From: Dugong dugon
Lineage: Eukaryota > Chordata > Mammalia > Sirenia > Dugongidae
DNA length: 64,000 nt
Direction of reading: 5' to 3'
Assembly: GCA_030035585.1 (NCBI GenBank)
Contig: CM057462.1
Coordinates: 144,362,734-144,426,733, forward strand
The notes below the pieces were generated by a model. The model did no database searches. It worked only from the letters and a program-made list of their open reading frames with translations, and was not told where the DNA came from. The position numbers were made by a program, and so were the translations under genes. Shown piece after piece: positions 24,113 through 38,831 of the stretch (within the stretch, counting starts at the first letter, position 1; each line of letters starts with the position of its first letter).

Positions 24113-24284
24113 CCATTTTAAAAAAACAAAAACCTGTTGCCATTGAGTGGATTCCAACTCATAGTCACCCAATAGGACAGAGTAGAACTGCCCCACAGGC
24201 TCTCCAAGGAGTGGCTGGTGGTTTTGAACTGCCAACCTTTTGGTTAACAGCGGAGCTCTTAACCATTGCACCACCAGGGCCCCT
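24113..24284 (-). mobile_element. AfroSINE, antisense
   Basis: Complete reverse copy from CCTGTTGCCATTGAGTGG to GCACCACCAGGGCCCC. Confidence 0.9.
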
Positions 24285-24606
24285 AAAAAACAAAGAAACT
24301 AAAATTTTAGTATTAATATTAGCAGTCCTGGAGGATGTAATAAGAACAGAACTGATGGGTAGAAAATTTAATCAGTAATAAAAGTAAACTTGAGAAGATA
24401 TTCCAGAATTCAGATACAAACGATGAATAAAATGTTAAGTGAACCAATAATAGAAATATGTACTCAATCTGAGAATAATACATGTTCCAAAGACACTTTT
24501 AAAAAATAGGAACAAATGTGATGATAAAAGTAATAGCTGAAGTGAAGTCTTTTTCTTGTTTGAAAATATAAAAATTGAAGACTTACAGAAGTCCAACTGG
24601 CATGCC
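24285..24606. other. No recognisable feature
   Basis: Anonymous A/T-rich sequence. Confidence 0.5.
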
Positions 24607-25070
24607 ATGTTGTTGTTTTTAGTTGACTCCAACCGATGGTAACCCCATGTATAATAGAATGAAACATTGCCCAGCCCTGTGCCATCTTCTTGATCGTTGG
24701 TATGTTTGAGCCTATAGTTATGATCATTGTGTTAATCTGTCTAATTGGGGGTTTCCCTAACCTTTCCTGACCCTCCACTTTACCATACTTGATGTCCTTC
24801 TCCATCAATACATTCCTCCTAGTAACGCATCCAATGTAAATGAGTCAAAGTACTAGATAATATTCTGTGATCCGTAAGGTTTTCATTGGCTAATTTTCAG
24901 AAGTAGATCAGGTCTTTTTTTTCTATTCTGTCTTAGTCTGGAAGCTCCACTGAAACCTGTCCACCATGGGTTAACCTGCATTCAAAATACTAGTAGCACA
25001 GCTTCCAGTATCATAGCAACATGCAAGCTGCCACTGAGTGACAAACTGACAGACAGGGGGTGGGGAATGA
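24607..25070 (-). mobile_element. Internally deleted RTE (5' UTR joined to 3' end)
   Basis: Antisense. 24607-24860 matches the last ~250 bp of RTE (tail, ATGTCCTTCTCCATCAATAC and upstream). 24885-25070 matches the RTE 5' UTR (compare 39077-39260 reversed: CTGTCTTAGTCTGGAAGCTC, CCTGTCCACCATGGGTTA). About 2.8 kb of coding sequence is missing between them. It is a non-autonomous derivative that keeps both RTE ends. Confidence 0.75.
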
Positions 25071-25088
25071 CATACCAAAAAAAAAAAA

Positions 25089-25218
25089 AGTGACTCATAA
25101 CAACCATATAGGACAGAGTAAAACTGCCCCATAGAGTTTCCAAGGAGCAGCTGCTGGATTCAAACTGCCAACCTTTTGGTTAGCAGCCAATCTCTTAAGC
25201 ATTGCACCACCAGGTTCC
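25089..25218 (-). mobile_element. AfroSINE, antisense, tail-truncated
   Basis: GTGACTCATAACAACCATATAGG to GCACCACCAGGTTCC. An A run precedes it at 25078-25089. Confidence 0.85.
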
Positions 25219-25240
25219 AAATAATATACCTTAACTCATT

Positions 25241-25252
25241 AAGAAATGAATA
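25241..25252. repeat. Left target-site duplication of L1 element B
   Basis: AAGAAATGAATA, preceded by ATT; matches 32689-32700 (AAAAAATGAATA) in 11 of 12 bases. This fits the L1 endonuclease TT/AA cleavage preference. Confidence 0.75.
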
Positions 25253-26632
25253 TAGGAGGTGAGGCCAAGATGGTGGAGTAGTCAGATGTTTCCAGTGGTC
25301 CCTCTTACAACAAAGACCCCCCAAAAAATAAGAGAATCTATTATATATGACAACCTAGGAGTCTTGAACATCAAAGGAAAAAGTGAGGAATCAGACTGAG
25401 TGAAAGGGGGAGGAAGAGATGGTTCAGAAGCAGTGAGGAGTTGCCAGATCTGACCCGATAGGAGCCGGGGCCCTGCAGGCCGGATTGACTGGCATGCTTG
25501 ATGAGGTGGGCAGTGGTGTTCGGGACATGATTCCACGTTGGGAGAGACCAAGTAGCGGAGAGTCTACTCAGGCCTCCAGAGGCAGTGAAAAGCAGCACTC
25601 AATCAGCAAAAGATAAGTACAGGCATTTAACCTACCACATAGATCAAAAAACACCCCATTCGGGAAGAACCTCTCTCTCATTTACGTGCTTCCTTTCAGC
25701 TCTGCACCAGGTCCCAGGCCAGCTTCAGTGATTGCCAAGTCCCCTGGGCTGGAAATAGGACCTATCATGCACCCTGAACTATTCTCCTGGCCTTTGAGAG
25801 TGAACCAATTAACAAAAAGGAAAAAAATAATCTGCCACCTCCCCTAAACTGGGAAATCAGGGAAGGCACAGTTCCTTTGCCAAAGCACAGGCATAATGGG
25901 TCCCTAGATTTTGAATGCCTCTCACCCCTGCATAGACGTGCGAGGGCCCATTTCAACAGCATGAGACCTCATAGCACAGTAAAACAAGGTATATATCTGA
26001 AGCCTCACTTCAATGAGTCAGCTATATGGCAGAGCAGCATGTTCATGATATTTGATACCTCTCTGCCCATTAAGCATGGTCCTCACCTACCCACATCAGG
26101 CACCTGAGGACTGGTGGCTCCACCCATGCCACCTAGCCACCTGCAACGGGGGTCCAAGAAAAAGTGGAACCTCCCAGTCCTTACAGCCAACAGCACTGGG
26201 TGCCCATAGTCTGACTGCAAAGACAACCCACCTATGCACTGTAAGGAACAGGGACACACTTTACTCCCAGACACTCAAGGGCAGCTGTCAGTCCCCTGCC
26301 ATGCTCAGCGCATGACCACCTACTGCAGCCAGATACCTGTGATGATTCCAATAACTCCAGCAAGTCTAGGACTGTAGGTGAGAGTTGGCATCACACACTT
26401 GGTGACTGACTATCTGGATACCTGAGCTGACTCTATACAAGAAAAGTAAATGAACTCCTGGGCTCACATACCTACTAACAGCTCTAACCACCCGGTGACA
26501 GGAAGTTAGAGCTTCAGTGGCATCAGTAATCAAACTAGCTTACACGAGCAGTCTATTGGGGCATATCAAAACACAAGAAGAAGCTAGGACACAGTAAGTA
26601 AACATAAAATTAAAAAATATAATAACTTATTG
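25253..26632 (+). mobile_element. L1 element B, 5' UTR
   Basis: Begins with GGAGGTGAGGCCAAGATGGTGG, a typical start of full-length L1, immediately after the target duplication. GC-richer than its surroundings. The 5' UTR carries the internal promoter in active L1. Short open frames on both strands here have no protein signature. Confidence 0.85.
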
Positions 26633-27649
26633 ATGGCTTGGAGACAACAGTCAATATTAAATCGCATGAATAGGCGGACCGTAATGGCTTCAGTGAGATC
26701 CCAAAGCAAAGAATCAATAAATTTTCTGGAGGAAGAGAACTTCTTGGAATCACTGGAGGCAGAATACAAAAGATTAATATACAGAACAATTCAAGAGATC
26801 AGGAAGCATATCATTCAAAATGCATAACAAGCCAAGGAACACACAGACAAAGCAATAGAGGAACTCAAGAAGATTATAGAAGAGCACAATGACAAATTTA
26901 GCAGGCTGCAAGTATCCACTGAGAGACCGCAAACAGAAATCCAGAAGATTAACAATAAAATTTCAGAATTAGACAACTCAATAGAAAGTTATAAGAGAAG
27001 AATTGACGTAATGGAAGGCAGAATTAATGAGATTGAAGATAAGGCACTTAACACCAACTTATTTGAGGAAAAATCAGATAAAAGAATTTTAAAAAAATGA
27101 AGAAACCCTAAGAATTATGTGGGACTCTGTCAAGGAGAATAACCTACACGTAATTGGAGTACAAGAAGAGGGGTGGATAACAGAAAAAAAGAGAGAGAAT
27201 ATTTGAAGCTTTGTTGGCAAAAAGCTTCCCTGATATTGTGAAAGATGAGGTGATATCTACCCAAGTTGCTCATCAAACCCCACACAAGGTAGATCCCAAA
27301 AGAAAGTCACCAGGACATATTATAATCAAACTTACCAAAACCAAAGATAAAGAGAATTTTGAGAGTGGCTAGGGATAAACGAAATGTCTTCTACAAAGGA
27401 GAGTCAATAAGACTAAGCTCGGACTACTCAGCAGAAACCATGCAGGCAAAAACGCGCTGGGACGACATATATAAAGCATTGAAGGAAAAAAAATTGCCAG
27501 CCAAGAATTATATATCCAGCAAAACTGTCTCTCAAATATGATAGCAAAATTAGGGCACTTTCAGATAAACAGAAGTTTAAGGAATTTGCAAAGACCAAAC
27601 CAAAATTACAAGAAATACTAAAAGGAGTCCTCCAGTTAGAAAATCAATA
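26633..27649 (+). pseudogene. L1 element B ORF1 (broken)
   Basis: ATG at 26633 opens MAWRQQSILNRMNRRTV and about 64 codons to a TAA near 26826. The same reading resumes with a coiled-coil-like, E/K-rich region to about 27090, then a frameshift at an A run. The RRM/C-terminal core continues in another frame: ESIRLSSDYSAETMQAKTRWDDIY at 27388-27460. The layout equals the ORF1 at 1452. Stops and shifts make it inactive. Confidence 0.85.
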
Positions 27650-28102
27650 ACATCAGATAACAACCCAAAACTAGAACACAGGACTGAACAACCAGATATC
27701 AACCCAGATATGGAAGACACAAAAACAAATCAAAGCTAAAACACTGAAAATAGGGAAACACAGAAGTCAATATGTAAAAGATGACAACATTAAAACAAAA
27801 AAGGGGGACAAAAAATGTAGTCATAGATCTTTCATATGGAGGGGAAGACAAGGCTATATAAAGAAATAAAAGACTGGTTTAAACTTAGAAAAATAGGGAT
27901 ACATATTATGGAATCCACAAAGGAAATTAACAACCCTGCACAACAAAATAAAAATCAAGAAAAACATAAAGACCCAGCAAATACAAAATCAACAACACTG
28001 AAAAAGATGAAAAGAAAATACATAAAGAAATAGAACTCAGCACAGAAAATTAAGTAGAACAAAGAAACCATCAACAACATGCACACAAAAAAAGACATCA
28101 AC
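27650..28102 (+). mobile_element. L1 element B inter-ORF region
   Basis: A-rich spacer between ORF1 and ORF2, equivalent to 2421-2829 in element A. Confidence 0.75.
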
Positions 28103-31714
<3,612 letters not shown>

Positions 31715-32688
31715 AACACAGAAGAAAACATTCTTTGGTGGTTACAAGGGTGGGGAGGGAGGGAGAGGGGTATTCACTAACTATATATTAGATAAGAACT
31801 ATCTTAGGTAAAGGGAAGGACAACGTACAATATGGGGGAAATCAGCACAACCAGACTAAACCAAAAGCTAAGAAGTTTCCTGAATACAACCAAACACTTC
31901 GAGGGACAGAGTAGAAGGGGTAGGGGCCTGGGGACCATGCTTTCAGGGGACATCTAGATCAAGTGGCATAGCAAAGTTTATTAAGAAAATGTTCTGCAGC
32001 CCACTTTGGTGAGTGGCATCTGGGCTCTTACAAGCTAGCAAGCGGCCATTTAAGATGCATCAATTAATCCCAACCTACCTGGAGCAAAGGAGAATGAAGA
32101 ACACCAAAGACACAAGGAAAGTAGTAGCCCAAGAGACAGAAAGGGCCACATAAACCACAGACTTCATCAGCCTGAGGCCAGAAGAACTGGATGATGCCTG
32201 GCTACCACCAATGACCACTCTGATAGGGAACACAACAGAGAGTCCCTAAAGGAGAGGGAGAAAAGCTGGTTGCAGAACTCAAATTCTAGGAAAAAGACCA
32301 GACTTAATGGTATAACCAAGACTGGAGGGACCCTCAAATTCATGACCCCCAGATTCTCCGTTAGCCCAGAACTGAAACCATTCCTGAAGCCAACTCTTCA
32401 GACAAAGATTAGACTGTACTATGGAACATAAAATGATACTCATGAAGAGAGTGCTTCTTAGCTGAAGTAAATACATGAGACTAAATGGGCAGCTCCTGTC
32501 CGGAGGCGAGATGAGAAGGCAAAAGGGGACAGGACATGGCTGAATGAACACAGGAAATCTGAGGTGGAAAGGAGGATTGTGTTGTCACATTATAGGGAGA
32601 GCAGCTAGCGTCACATAGCAATGTGTGCATAAATTTTTGTACGAGAAATGAACTTGAACTGTAAACTTTCACTTAAATCACAATTAAA
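31715..32688 (+). mobile_element. L1 element B, 3' UTR and A tail
   Basis: Contains the G-rich tract near 31750-31770 and the 3' end CTTTCACTTAAATCACAATTAAAAA. The A tail runs into the target duplication at 32689. Confidence 0.85.
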
Positions 32689-32700
32689 AAAAAATGAATA
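32689..32700. repeat. Right target-site duplication of L1 element B
   Basis: AAAAAATGAATA, 11 of 12 with 25241-25252. The first bases merge with the A tail. Confidence 0.7.
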
Positions 32701-33154
32701 CGTAGTCATGTCCCAGTGATATAATTTAGTTTGAAGAAAAACTATTATTATTATTACTGAGAACCGATATTCAGATTCATTTAATTGTACTGAGAATAAA
32801 AGATGTAAATCCAAAATCATCAATCTTCTAGGTAAAAAATGTCAGAAGAAAATACTGAACTTTCAGTGAAAAAATTAATAATGCAAGTAGTGTTACCTAG
32901 GCCAGTGTATTTTGTACTGAAGGGATACAATAGATACAGAGGCAGTCCCTGGGTAATGAATAAGATCCATTCCTGTGCCTTTAAGTCAGTTTTGTAGGTA
33001 AATCGAAACAGGTGCTTACAGTTCTTACTTAGCCTTACTTTGATACAAGTAAAGGCCTGAAGACTTTTCAATGATTTAAAAGCTGCAACTGCAGCAAGTG
33101 AAGGTGATTGTAGTGAAGAATTTGTTGTAAGAATTGGTTCAATCCTTTCAAATA
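32701..33154. other. No recognisable feature
   Basis: Anonymous sequence. The minus-strand frame 33071-32820 has no motif. Confidence 0.5.
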
Positions 33155-33156
33155 TT

Positions 33157-33166
33157 AAGGGGCAAG
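33157..33166. repeat. Candidate left target-site duplication of an L1 with 3' transduction
   Basis: AAGGGGCAAG preceded by TT. It matches AAAGGGCAAG at 34211-34220 in 9 of 10 bases. L1 homology begins directly after it. Confidence 0.6.
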
Positions 33167-33499
33167 ACCAAAACTAAGATCATTCCTGAGGCCAACTCTT
33201 CAGACAAAGAGCAGACTGGACTATGGGACATAAAATGATACTTTTAAAGAGCGTGATTCTTAGCTCAAGTAGATACATGAGACTAAATGGGCAGCTCCTG
33301 TCCAGAGGTGAGATGAGAAGGCAGAGATGGTCAGGAGCTGGTTGAATCCACATGGGAAATCTGAGGTGGAAAGGAGTGTGCTGCCACGGTATAGGGAGAG
33401 CAACTAGGGTCACATAACAATGTGTGTATAAATTTTTGTATGAGAAACTAACTTGAATCGTAAACTTTCACTTAAAGCACAATAAAAAAAAAAAAAAAA
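33167..33499 (+). mobile_element. 5'-truncated L1 3' end with A tail
   Basis: Matches the 3' UTR of element B from about 32380 to its end: ATTCCTGAGGCCAACTC, ATGAGACTAAATGGGCAGC, CTTTCACTTAAAGCACAATAA, then A run 33482-33499. Confidence 0.9.
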
Positions 33500-33590
33500 G
33501 ACTATAGCCTATAAAACCCTACAGGGCAACTCTGCTCTGTCACATTGGGTCCCTATGAGTTGAAAATTGACTGAACGTCACCTAACATTC
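33500..33590 (+). mobile_element. AfroSINE 3' fragment, sense
   Basis: CCTACAGGGCAACTCTGCTC, CCCTATGAGTTGAAAATTGAC, tail CGTCACCTAACA. Only the last ~80 bp of a SINE. Confidence 0.7.
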
Positions 33591-33712
33591 TGAGGACAGA
33601 ATTATGACTTAGAGGAAGGATCTCATTCTCAGTGTATTTATGTAGCATATAGGATTGACAAAACTTGTATCCAATAGGATTGCATTTTTTTGTGTATTTT
33701 TGCTTATCACTT

Positions 33713-34187
33713 TTCATGGATTGAATTGTGTCCCCAAAAAAATGTGTATCAATTTGGCTAGGCCACAATTCCCAGTACTGTGTGATTGTCCACCATTTTG
33801 TCATCTGATGTGATTGTCCTATGTGTTGTAAATCCTACCTCTATGATGTTAATGAGAGATGATAGATGGCAGTTATGCTGATGGGGCAGGACTCAAGCTG
33901 CAGGATTGGATTGTATCTTGAGGCAATCTCTTTTGAGATATAAAGGAGAGAAGTGAGCAGAGAGACAAGAGGACCTCCTACCACCAAGAGAGCAGCACCA
34001 GGAGCAGAGCATGTCCTTTGGACCCAGCGTTCCTGCACAGAGAAGCTCCTATTCCAGGAGAAGATTGATGACAAGGACCTTCCTCCAGAGAAACAGTTAG
34101 TGAAAGCCTTCCCTTGGAGCTGATGCCCTGAATATGGACTTCTAGCCTACTTGACTGTGGGAGAATAAACTTTTGTTCATTAAAGCC
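33713..34187 (-). mobile_element. MaLR LTR, antisense, ending at an antisense poly(A) site
   Basis: Reverse complement of the LTR seen at 34321 and 35746: ATGGATTGAATTGTGTCCCC, TGATGTTAATGAGAGATG, ACTGTGGGAGAATAAACTTT. AATAAA lies at 34164-34169. The LTR stops after TTAAAGCC at 34187, where an A-rich tail (34188-34214) begins, so about 30 bp of LTR are missing. Confidence 0.85.
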
Positions 34188-34214
34188 AAAAAATAAAAAA
34201 TAAAAATAATAAAG
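34164..34214 (+). terminator. Polyadenylation signal and A tail (read antisense to the LTR)
   Basis: AATAAA, 18 nt, then an A-rich tract. This has the spacing of a genuine mRNA 3' end. Confidence 0.6.
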
Positions 34215-34220
34215 GGCAAG
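34211..34220. repeat. Candidate right target-site duplication
   Basis: AAAGGGCAAG, partner of 33157-33166. Confidence 0.6.
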
Positions 34221-34320
34221 TAGCAGTTATCCATAAGTTGGATATTCATAACCTAGGAACTTCCTATATTCAGCTATGAAAGATGAAAGAGTTTAGGTCA
34301 ATGGGTTTTAATGTTGGCAG

Positions 34321-34844
34321 TGTCTTAGTCATCTAGTACTGCTCTAACAGAAATACTACAAGTGGGTGGCTTTAACAAAGAAAAATTTATTCTTTCACAG
34401 TCTAGTAGGCTACAAGTCCAAATTCAAGGCATCAGCTCCAAGGAGAAGGCTTTCTCCCTCTGTCGGCTCTGGAAGAAGGTCCTTGGGATGCATCAGTCTT
34501 TCCTTGTTCTGGGAGCATCTCAGCACAGGAACCTCAGGTCCAAAGGGTGAGCTCTGCTCCCGACACTGCGTTGTTGGTGGTATGAGGTCCCCCACTCTCT
34601 GCTTGCTTCCTTTTCCTTTTATCTCTTGAGAGAGAAAAGGTGGTGCAGGCTACACCCCAGGAAAACTTCCTTTACATTGGATCAGGGATGTGTCCTGGGT
34701 AAGAGTGGTGTTACAATCCTACCCTAATCCTCTTTAAGGTAAAATTACAATCACAAAATGGATGACAATCACACAATACTGGGAATCATAGCCTAGCCAA
34801 ATTGATACACACATATTTTGGGGGACATAATTCAATCCATGACA
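34321..34844 (+). mobile_element. MaLR element, 5' LTR
   Basis: TGTCTTAGTCATCTAGTACT ... CAATCCATGACA. The preceding pentamer GGCAG matches GTCAG after the 3' LTR (36259-36263) in 4 of 5 bases. The LTR shares private variants such as CTAGTAGGCTACAAG with the 3' LTR. Confidence 0.9.
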
Positions 34845-35745
34845 TTCCACCCTTTGTCCCCCAAAAATCACATCCTTGCAACATACAAAACATTTATCCC
34901 ATCATATCATAGCAAAAGTCTTAACTCTAAGTTCAAAATCCAAAAACTCCTCTTCATCTGTGAAATCTAGAATACAAGTTATCTGCTTCCAAATGTACAA
35001 TGGCAGAACAGGCACAAGCTAGACATTTCCGTTACAAATGGGAGAAACTGCAGGGAAAGAAGGAATAACAGGCACCAAGAAAGTTAGCAGAACACATTAC
35101 ACTAGCCCTCAAGGCTTTGAAAATAATCCTTCATTCTCTGAGACAATTTACACGATAGCTTTGCCCTGTAGACTCTACGTATTGGCCGTAGTCTCCAGAT
35201 TTTGAGTGGAGGCCCCTCGGCCCTGGACTTCAGCTCCGCTTGCCAGGCCCACTGGGACAGCAACTCTGCTCCCTCTGCTTTAGATGCACCATTATCCTAG
35301 TCCATCAGAGTGAGATCTCCACCCTTAGAAACACCAGAGGCCATGGTTCCACCGTTTGAAACCCCTGAGGTCATGGCCATAACTTTTGAGACAGGCAGCT
35401 CTGCATCTTGTGTCCCTTGTTTCTTCAGCTTCTGTTTCCAGTTTCTTGATCTCTCTGCTCCGCGGGCCTCACGCCCACATCTGCCCTGCTGACCAAGTGT
35501 TCCAAAGCTCCGTAGCTACACCGATAAGTGCCCAGAGGCACCCCACTCCACCAGGAAGCCTCCTGCACACAGGCACTCAGCTCTCTTGCTCCATGGGTTG
35601 GCTCCAGCGCAGTCTCGCACTGATCTGGTACAGCTGCTGTTGGTTCTCTGTTGCTGCTGCTTCTCTATCCACTCACAGTTTAAAAACTGCTTCCATGTTT
35701 TAGGTATCTGTTAGAGCAGCACTCTGCTCTCTCGGTACCAAATTC
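34845..35745 (+). mobile_element. MaLR internal region (THE1/MST-like, non-coding)
   Basis: Lies between two matching LTRs and resembles the MaLR internal region. It starts TTCCACCCTTTGTCCCCC, with CAAATGGGAGAAACTG near 35036. Just before the 3' LTR is CGGTACCAAATTC. MaLRs are non-autonomous relatives of ERVL and lack a functional pol. The two overlapping frames at 35310 and 35386 carry no known domain. Confidence 0.85.
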
Positions 35746-36258
35746 TGTCTTAGTCATCTAGTACTGCTCTAACAGAAATACTACAAGTGGGTGGCTTTAA
35801 CAAAGAAAAATTTATTCTTTCACAGTCTAGTAGGCTACAAGACCAAATTCAAAGCATCAGCTCCAGGGGAAGGCTTTCTCTCTCTGTTGGCTCTGGAGGA
35901 AGGTCTTTGGGATGCATCAGTCTTCCCTTGGTCTCAGCACAGGAACCTCAGGTTCAAATGGTGTGCTCTGCTCTGGACACTGCTTTGTTGGTAGTATGAG
36001 GTCCCGCACTCTCTGCTTGCTTCCTTTACCTTTTATCTCTTGAAAGATAAAAGGTGGTGCAGGCCATACCCCAGGGAAACTCCCTTTACATTGGATCAGG
36101 GATGCGTCGTGGATAAGAGTGATGTTACAATCCCACCCTAATCCTCTTTAACGTAAAATTACGATCATAAAATGGATGACAACCACACAATACCGGGAAT
36201 CATAGTCTAGTCAAAGTGATACACTCATATTTTGGGGGACATAATTCAATCCATGACA
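35746..36258 (+). mobile_element. MaLR element, 3' LTR
   Basis: TGTCTTAGTCATCTAGTACT ... CAATCCATGACA, very similar to the 5' LTR with scattered changes and a short deletion near 35930. Confidence 0.9.
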
Positions 36259-37809
36259 GTCAGGAATCACCAACCAATGTTGATTGGAATTACCTATGAA
36301 GATTTAAAAAATACTAATACCTGGGCCCACTGCCACAGATTCTGAGAAATGTAAAGGTGTTTAATATTTTAAAATAATATAGAATAATTTAATTTTTTTT
36401 TTAAAATAAAAGTTACTTGATAAAGTAATTCAGTTAACCAAAATAAATAAATAAATAAATAACTCAAATTTATATGTTATAGATTGGGCATACACCATGA
36501 AGTAAAAAAAAAAAAAGAACTTTTTTTTTAAATGTCTTTTGGACATTGTACTCATAACTAAAGTTATATGATGGGATAGTTTCTTGAGTTTCTTTTTTTT
36601 TTCTTTCTTTCTAGATTTCTAAGTACACTGTCATTACTAAAATACGAAAATTGATTCTTCTTAATATTTCATTCCCTACATTGGTTCCTGAACCCTGAAT
36701 TTACTCTTCAAAAATATTCTGGCTAGCCTTTGAATATAAACAAACAAACAAACAAACAAAATAAAACCCTTTGAATAGCAGGTACTAAATATAAATGAAT
36801 AAATATCTATGTATTTATTCATATGTAAATAGCAAATGAATATATAGCGATTTAGTGTTTGCTAAGTGTCTATATCTTCAAATTGCTTTGCTTAAGTCAT
36901 GATTTCTTTCTTTTCTATTTCCTTCCATTTAACCTGTAATATTTTGGATTAATCTCTTCCACACAGAAATTATCCATTAAGTTTTAAGCTGCTTGAGGTT
37001 ACTTAGGTAAATATTTTATCTGAGAATGAATTTGTTTTGTGTAGGTGAAATTGGATTAAGTAAAGAAAGGCCATATATCAGAATCAACTGGATGACAACT
37101 AACAACAAGTAAAGAGTTATCTTAAAGGACATCTTGAGGCAACATGCTAAGTGGTATAAGAAGGAGAGAATAAAATAGCTGTTTTGTTAGGTGACTTAGA
37201 AAATGTTGATATTATAAATATCAATGGGAAATATTGTAGAAAGAGTACATATTTGATAATAGCAAGAATTTTTAAAATTTAACGTGAATTTTGAAGTGAC
37301 ATGAATTGACCAACGGAACTAAATCATAGTTTTGTTGTTGTGGGTTTTTAATTTTTTTTTTTTTAATATAAAAGAGGTCTTAAGTTATACTGGAGCCTCA
37401 ATTTTAATTTATATATTAATTACCCTGTGCTATATGTTTTCTTTTTTGTGTATTTCAGGATTTTAAAAGATTCTCTTCTAAAGTAGCACTTGTAAGAATT
37501 ATTAAAAATTGAATAAAATTTTATTGCATCAACTGTGATTGCCAAAATACTTTTAAAATACACTGTAATTTGTTTAACTATTTTATAATTATTTAATACT
37601 GTATTTTTGACTATTCTTCTGAATGCGTATATTACTTTAGATAGCCTGACTCTTGTCACAATCATTATCGTGCTTATAATTATACTCAGGATATCTCTCA
37701 AATGAAACATTTTCTTATCTACTCTTATTCAAGCAGTTATTCTTCTTAAAAACTCTAAAAATCCTTTTATAACAGTACTAACCTACCTGGATTGCACCTT
37801 CTTTTTCCT
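36259..37809. other. No gene; two short microsatellites
   Basis: Contains (AAAT)n at about 36447-36470 and (AAAC)n at 36738-36761, plus T-rich runs. A SINE/RTE-like tail scrap (CAACTGGATGACAACTAACAA) lies near 37086. The minus-strand frame 37710-37420 has no motif. Confidence 0.5.
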
Positions 37810-38083
37810 CTTTTTGTTTCTTCCTTCCTTCCTTCTTCCCTTTCTTCCTTTTCTTCTCTTTCTTCCTTAACTTCTCTCTCTCTGCTTTTCCTTCAGTAAC
37901 AACAAATATTTAACGTGAAAGTTGTGTCTCATTTGGGATTCACATTTCTGGGGGATCTTAAGCTTTGCCAGTGTATTAAGTGAGACAAAATCCAGTAGTC
38001 GGTGCAGTAGTGTACCATCTATATCTCACTTCTCAGCACCTTAGACACAGAGATTGCGTTGACACTGATACCCAGAGACGTCT
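37810..38083 (+). repeat. Tandem duplication, unit 1 (~275 bp)
   Basis: Starts with a CTTCCTTCC-rich tract, then GTAACAACAAATATTTAACG, GTGCAGTAGTGTACCATCT and CACCTTAGACACAGAGATTG. Repeated in unit 2 at an offset of 275-276 bp. Confidence 0.85.
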
Positions 38084-38358
38084 CTTTCTTTCCTTCCTTC
38101 CTTCTTCCTTCCCTTCCGTTTTTTCCTTTCCTCCTTATCTTCTTTCTCTCTCTCTGCTTTTTTTTCTTTGGTAACAAAGTATATTTAATGTGAGAGCTGT
38201 GTATCAGTGGTGATTCAGATTTTTATGGGGGTCTTAGATTTTCCTAGTATGTTAAGTGAGATAAAACACTGTAGATGGTGCAGTAGTGTACCACTCATTT
38301 CTCACTTCCCACCACCTTAGACACAGAGACTGAGTTGACATTAATATCCAGAGATGTA
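38084..38358 (+). repeat. Tandem duplication, unit 2 (~275 bp)
   Basis: Second copy, with GTAACAAAGTATATTTAATG, GTGCAGTAGTGTACCACTC and CACCTTAGACACAGAGACTG. Divergence between units suggests an old duplication. Confidence 0.85.
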
Positions 38359-38419
38359 AAGCATCATTGTGGCTACCTTGTTAGATTAATTAGGGGCCTC
38401 TAGAGGATGGTTAAGAAAT

Positions 38420-38831
38420 GTAGTCCCAGCCCAGGAATGGGTCACAGTGAGTCCACTGGTTCCATGTCCCTGAATGTGTAATTGAAATGGATATACATGG
38501 AATTTGGAAGAAGTCTACATTTAGTCTCTTGCCCTGTAGCATTCGAGCTAACATAATAGAAAAGACCAAGCAGAAGCCATCTAGCTTGTGATATCACCTT
38601 ACAGAGAGAGTGGTAAATACTAGTGCCACTCTTAAAGATTTAAAAATGGGAGTAATGTTCCTCATCATGTCACAGTTTTAGTCACCAGTTCAGCTCCTAC
38701 AAAAATCAGATGGATTTTGGAGAAAGACAGTAAAATAATATCATTGATCAAATAGTATTGACTCCAGTTACTACTGCTGTGTCCGATGTGGAATCTCTGC
38801 TAGAACCGATTAACACAGGCTAAACATAATG
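38420..38831 (+). pseudogene. ERVL pol remnant, start of reverse transcriptase
   Basis: Endogenous retrovirus of class III (ERVL). Degenerate translation shows a segment around a QKSDGFWRKTV core near 38700 and VSDVESLLEPINT near 38778, the RT N-terminal region of ERVL pol. It is interrupted at about 38831 by an unrelated LTR-like sequence and continues at 42440. Many stops; no usable frame. Confidence 0.7.

Noticed and set aside
35310..35703. Proline/threonine- and serine-rich frames as a gene
   Set aside because: They lie in the MaLR internal region, overlap in two frames, and are not conserved as frames in the second MaLR element.
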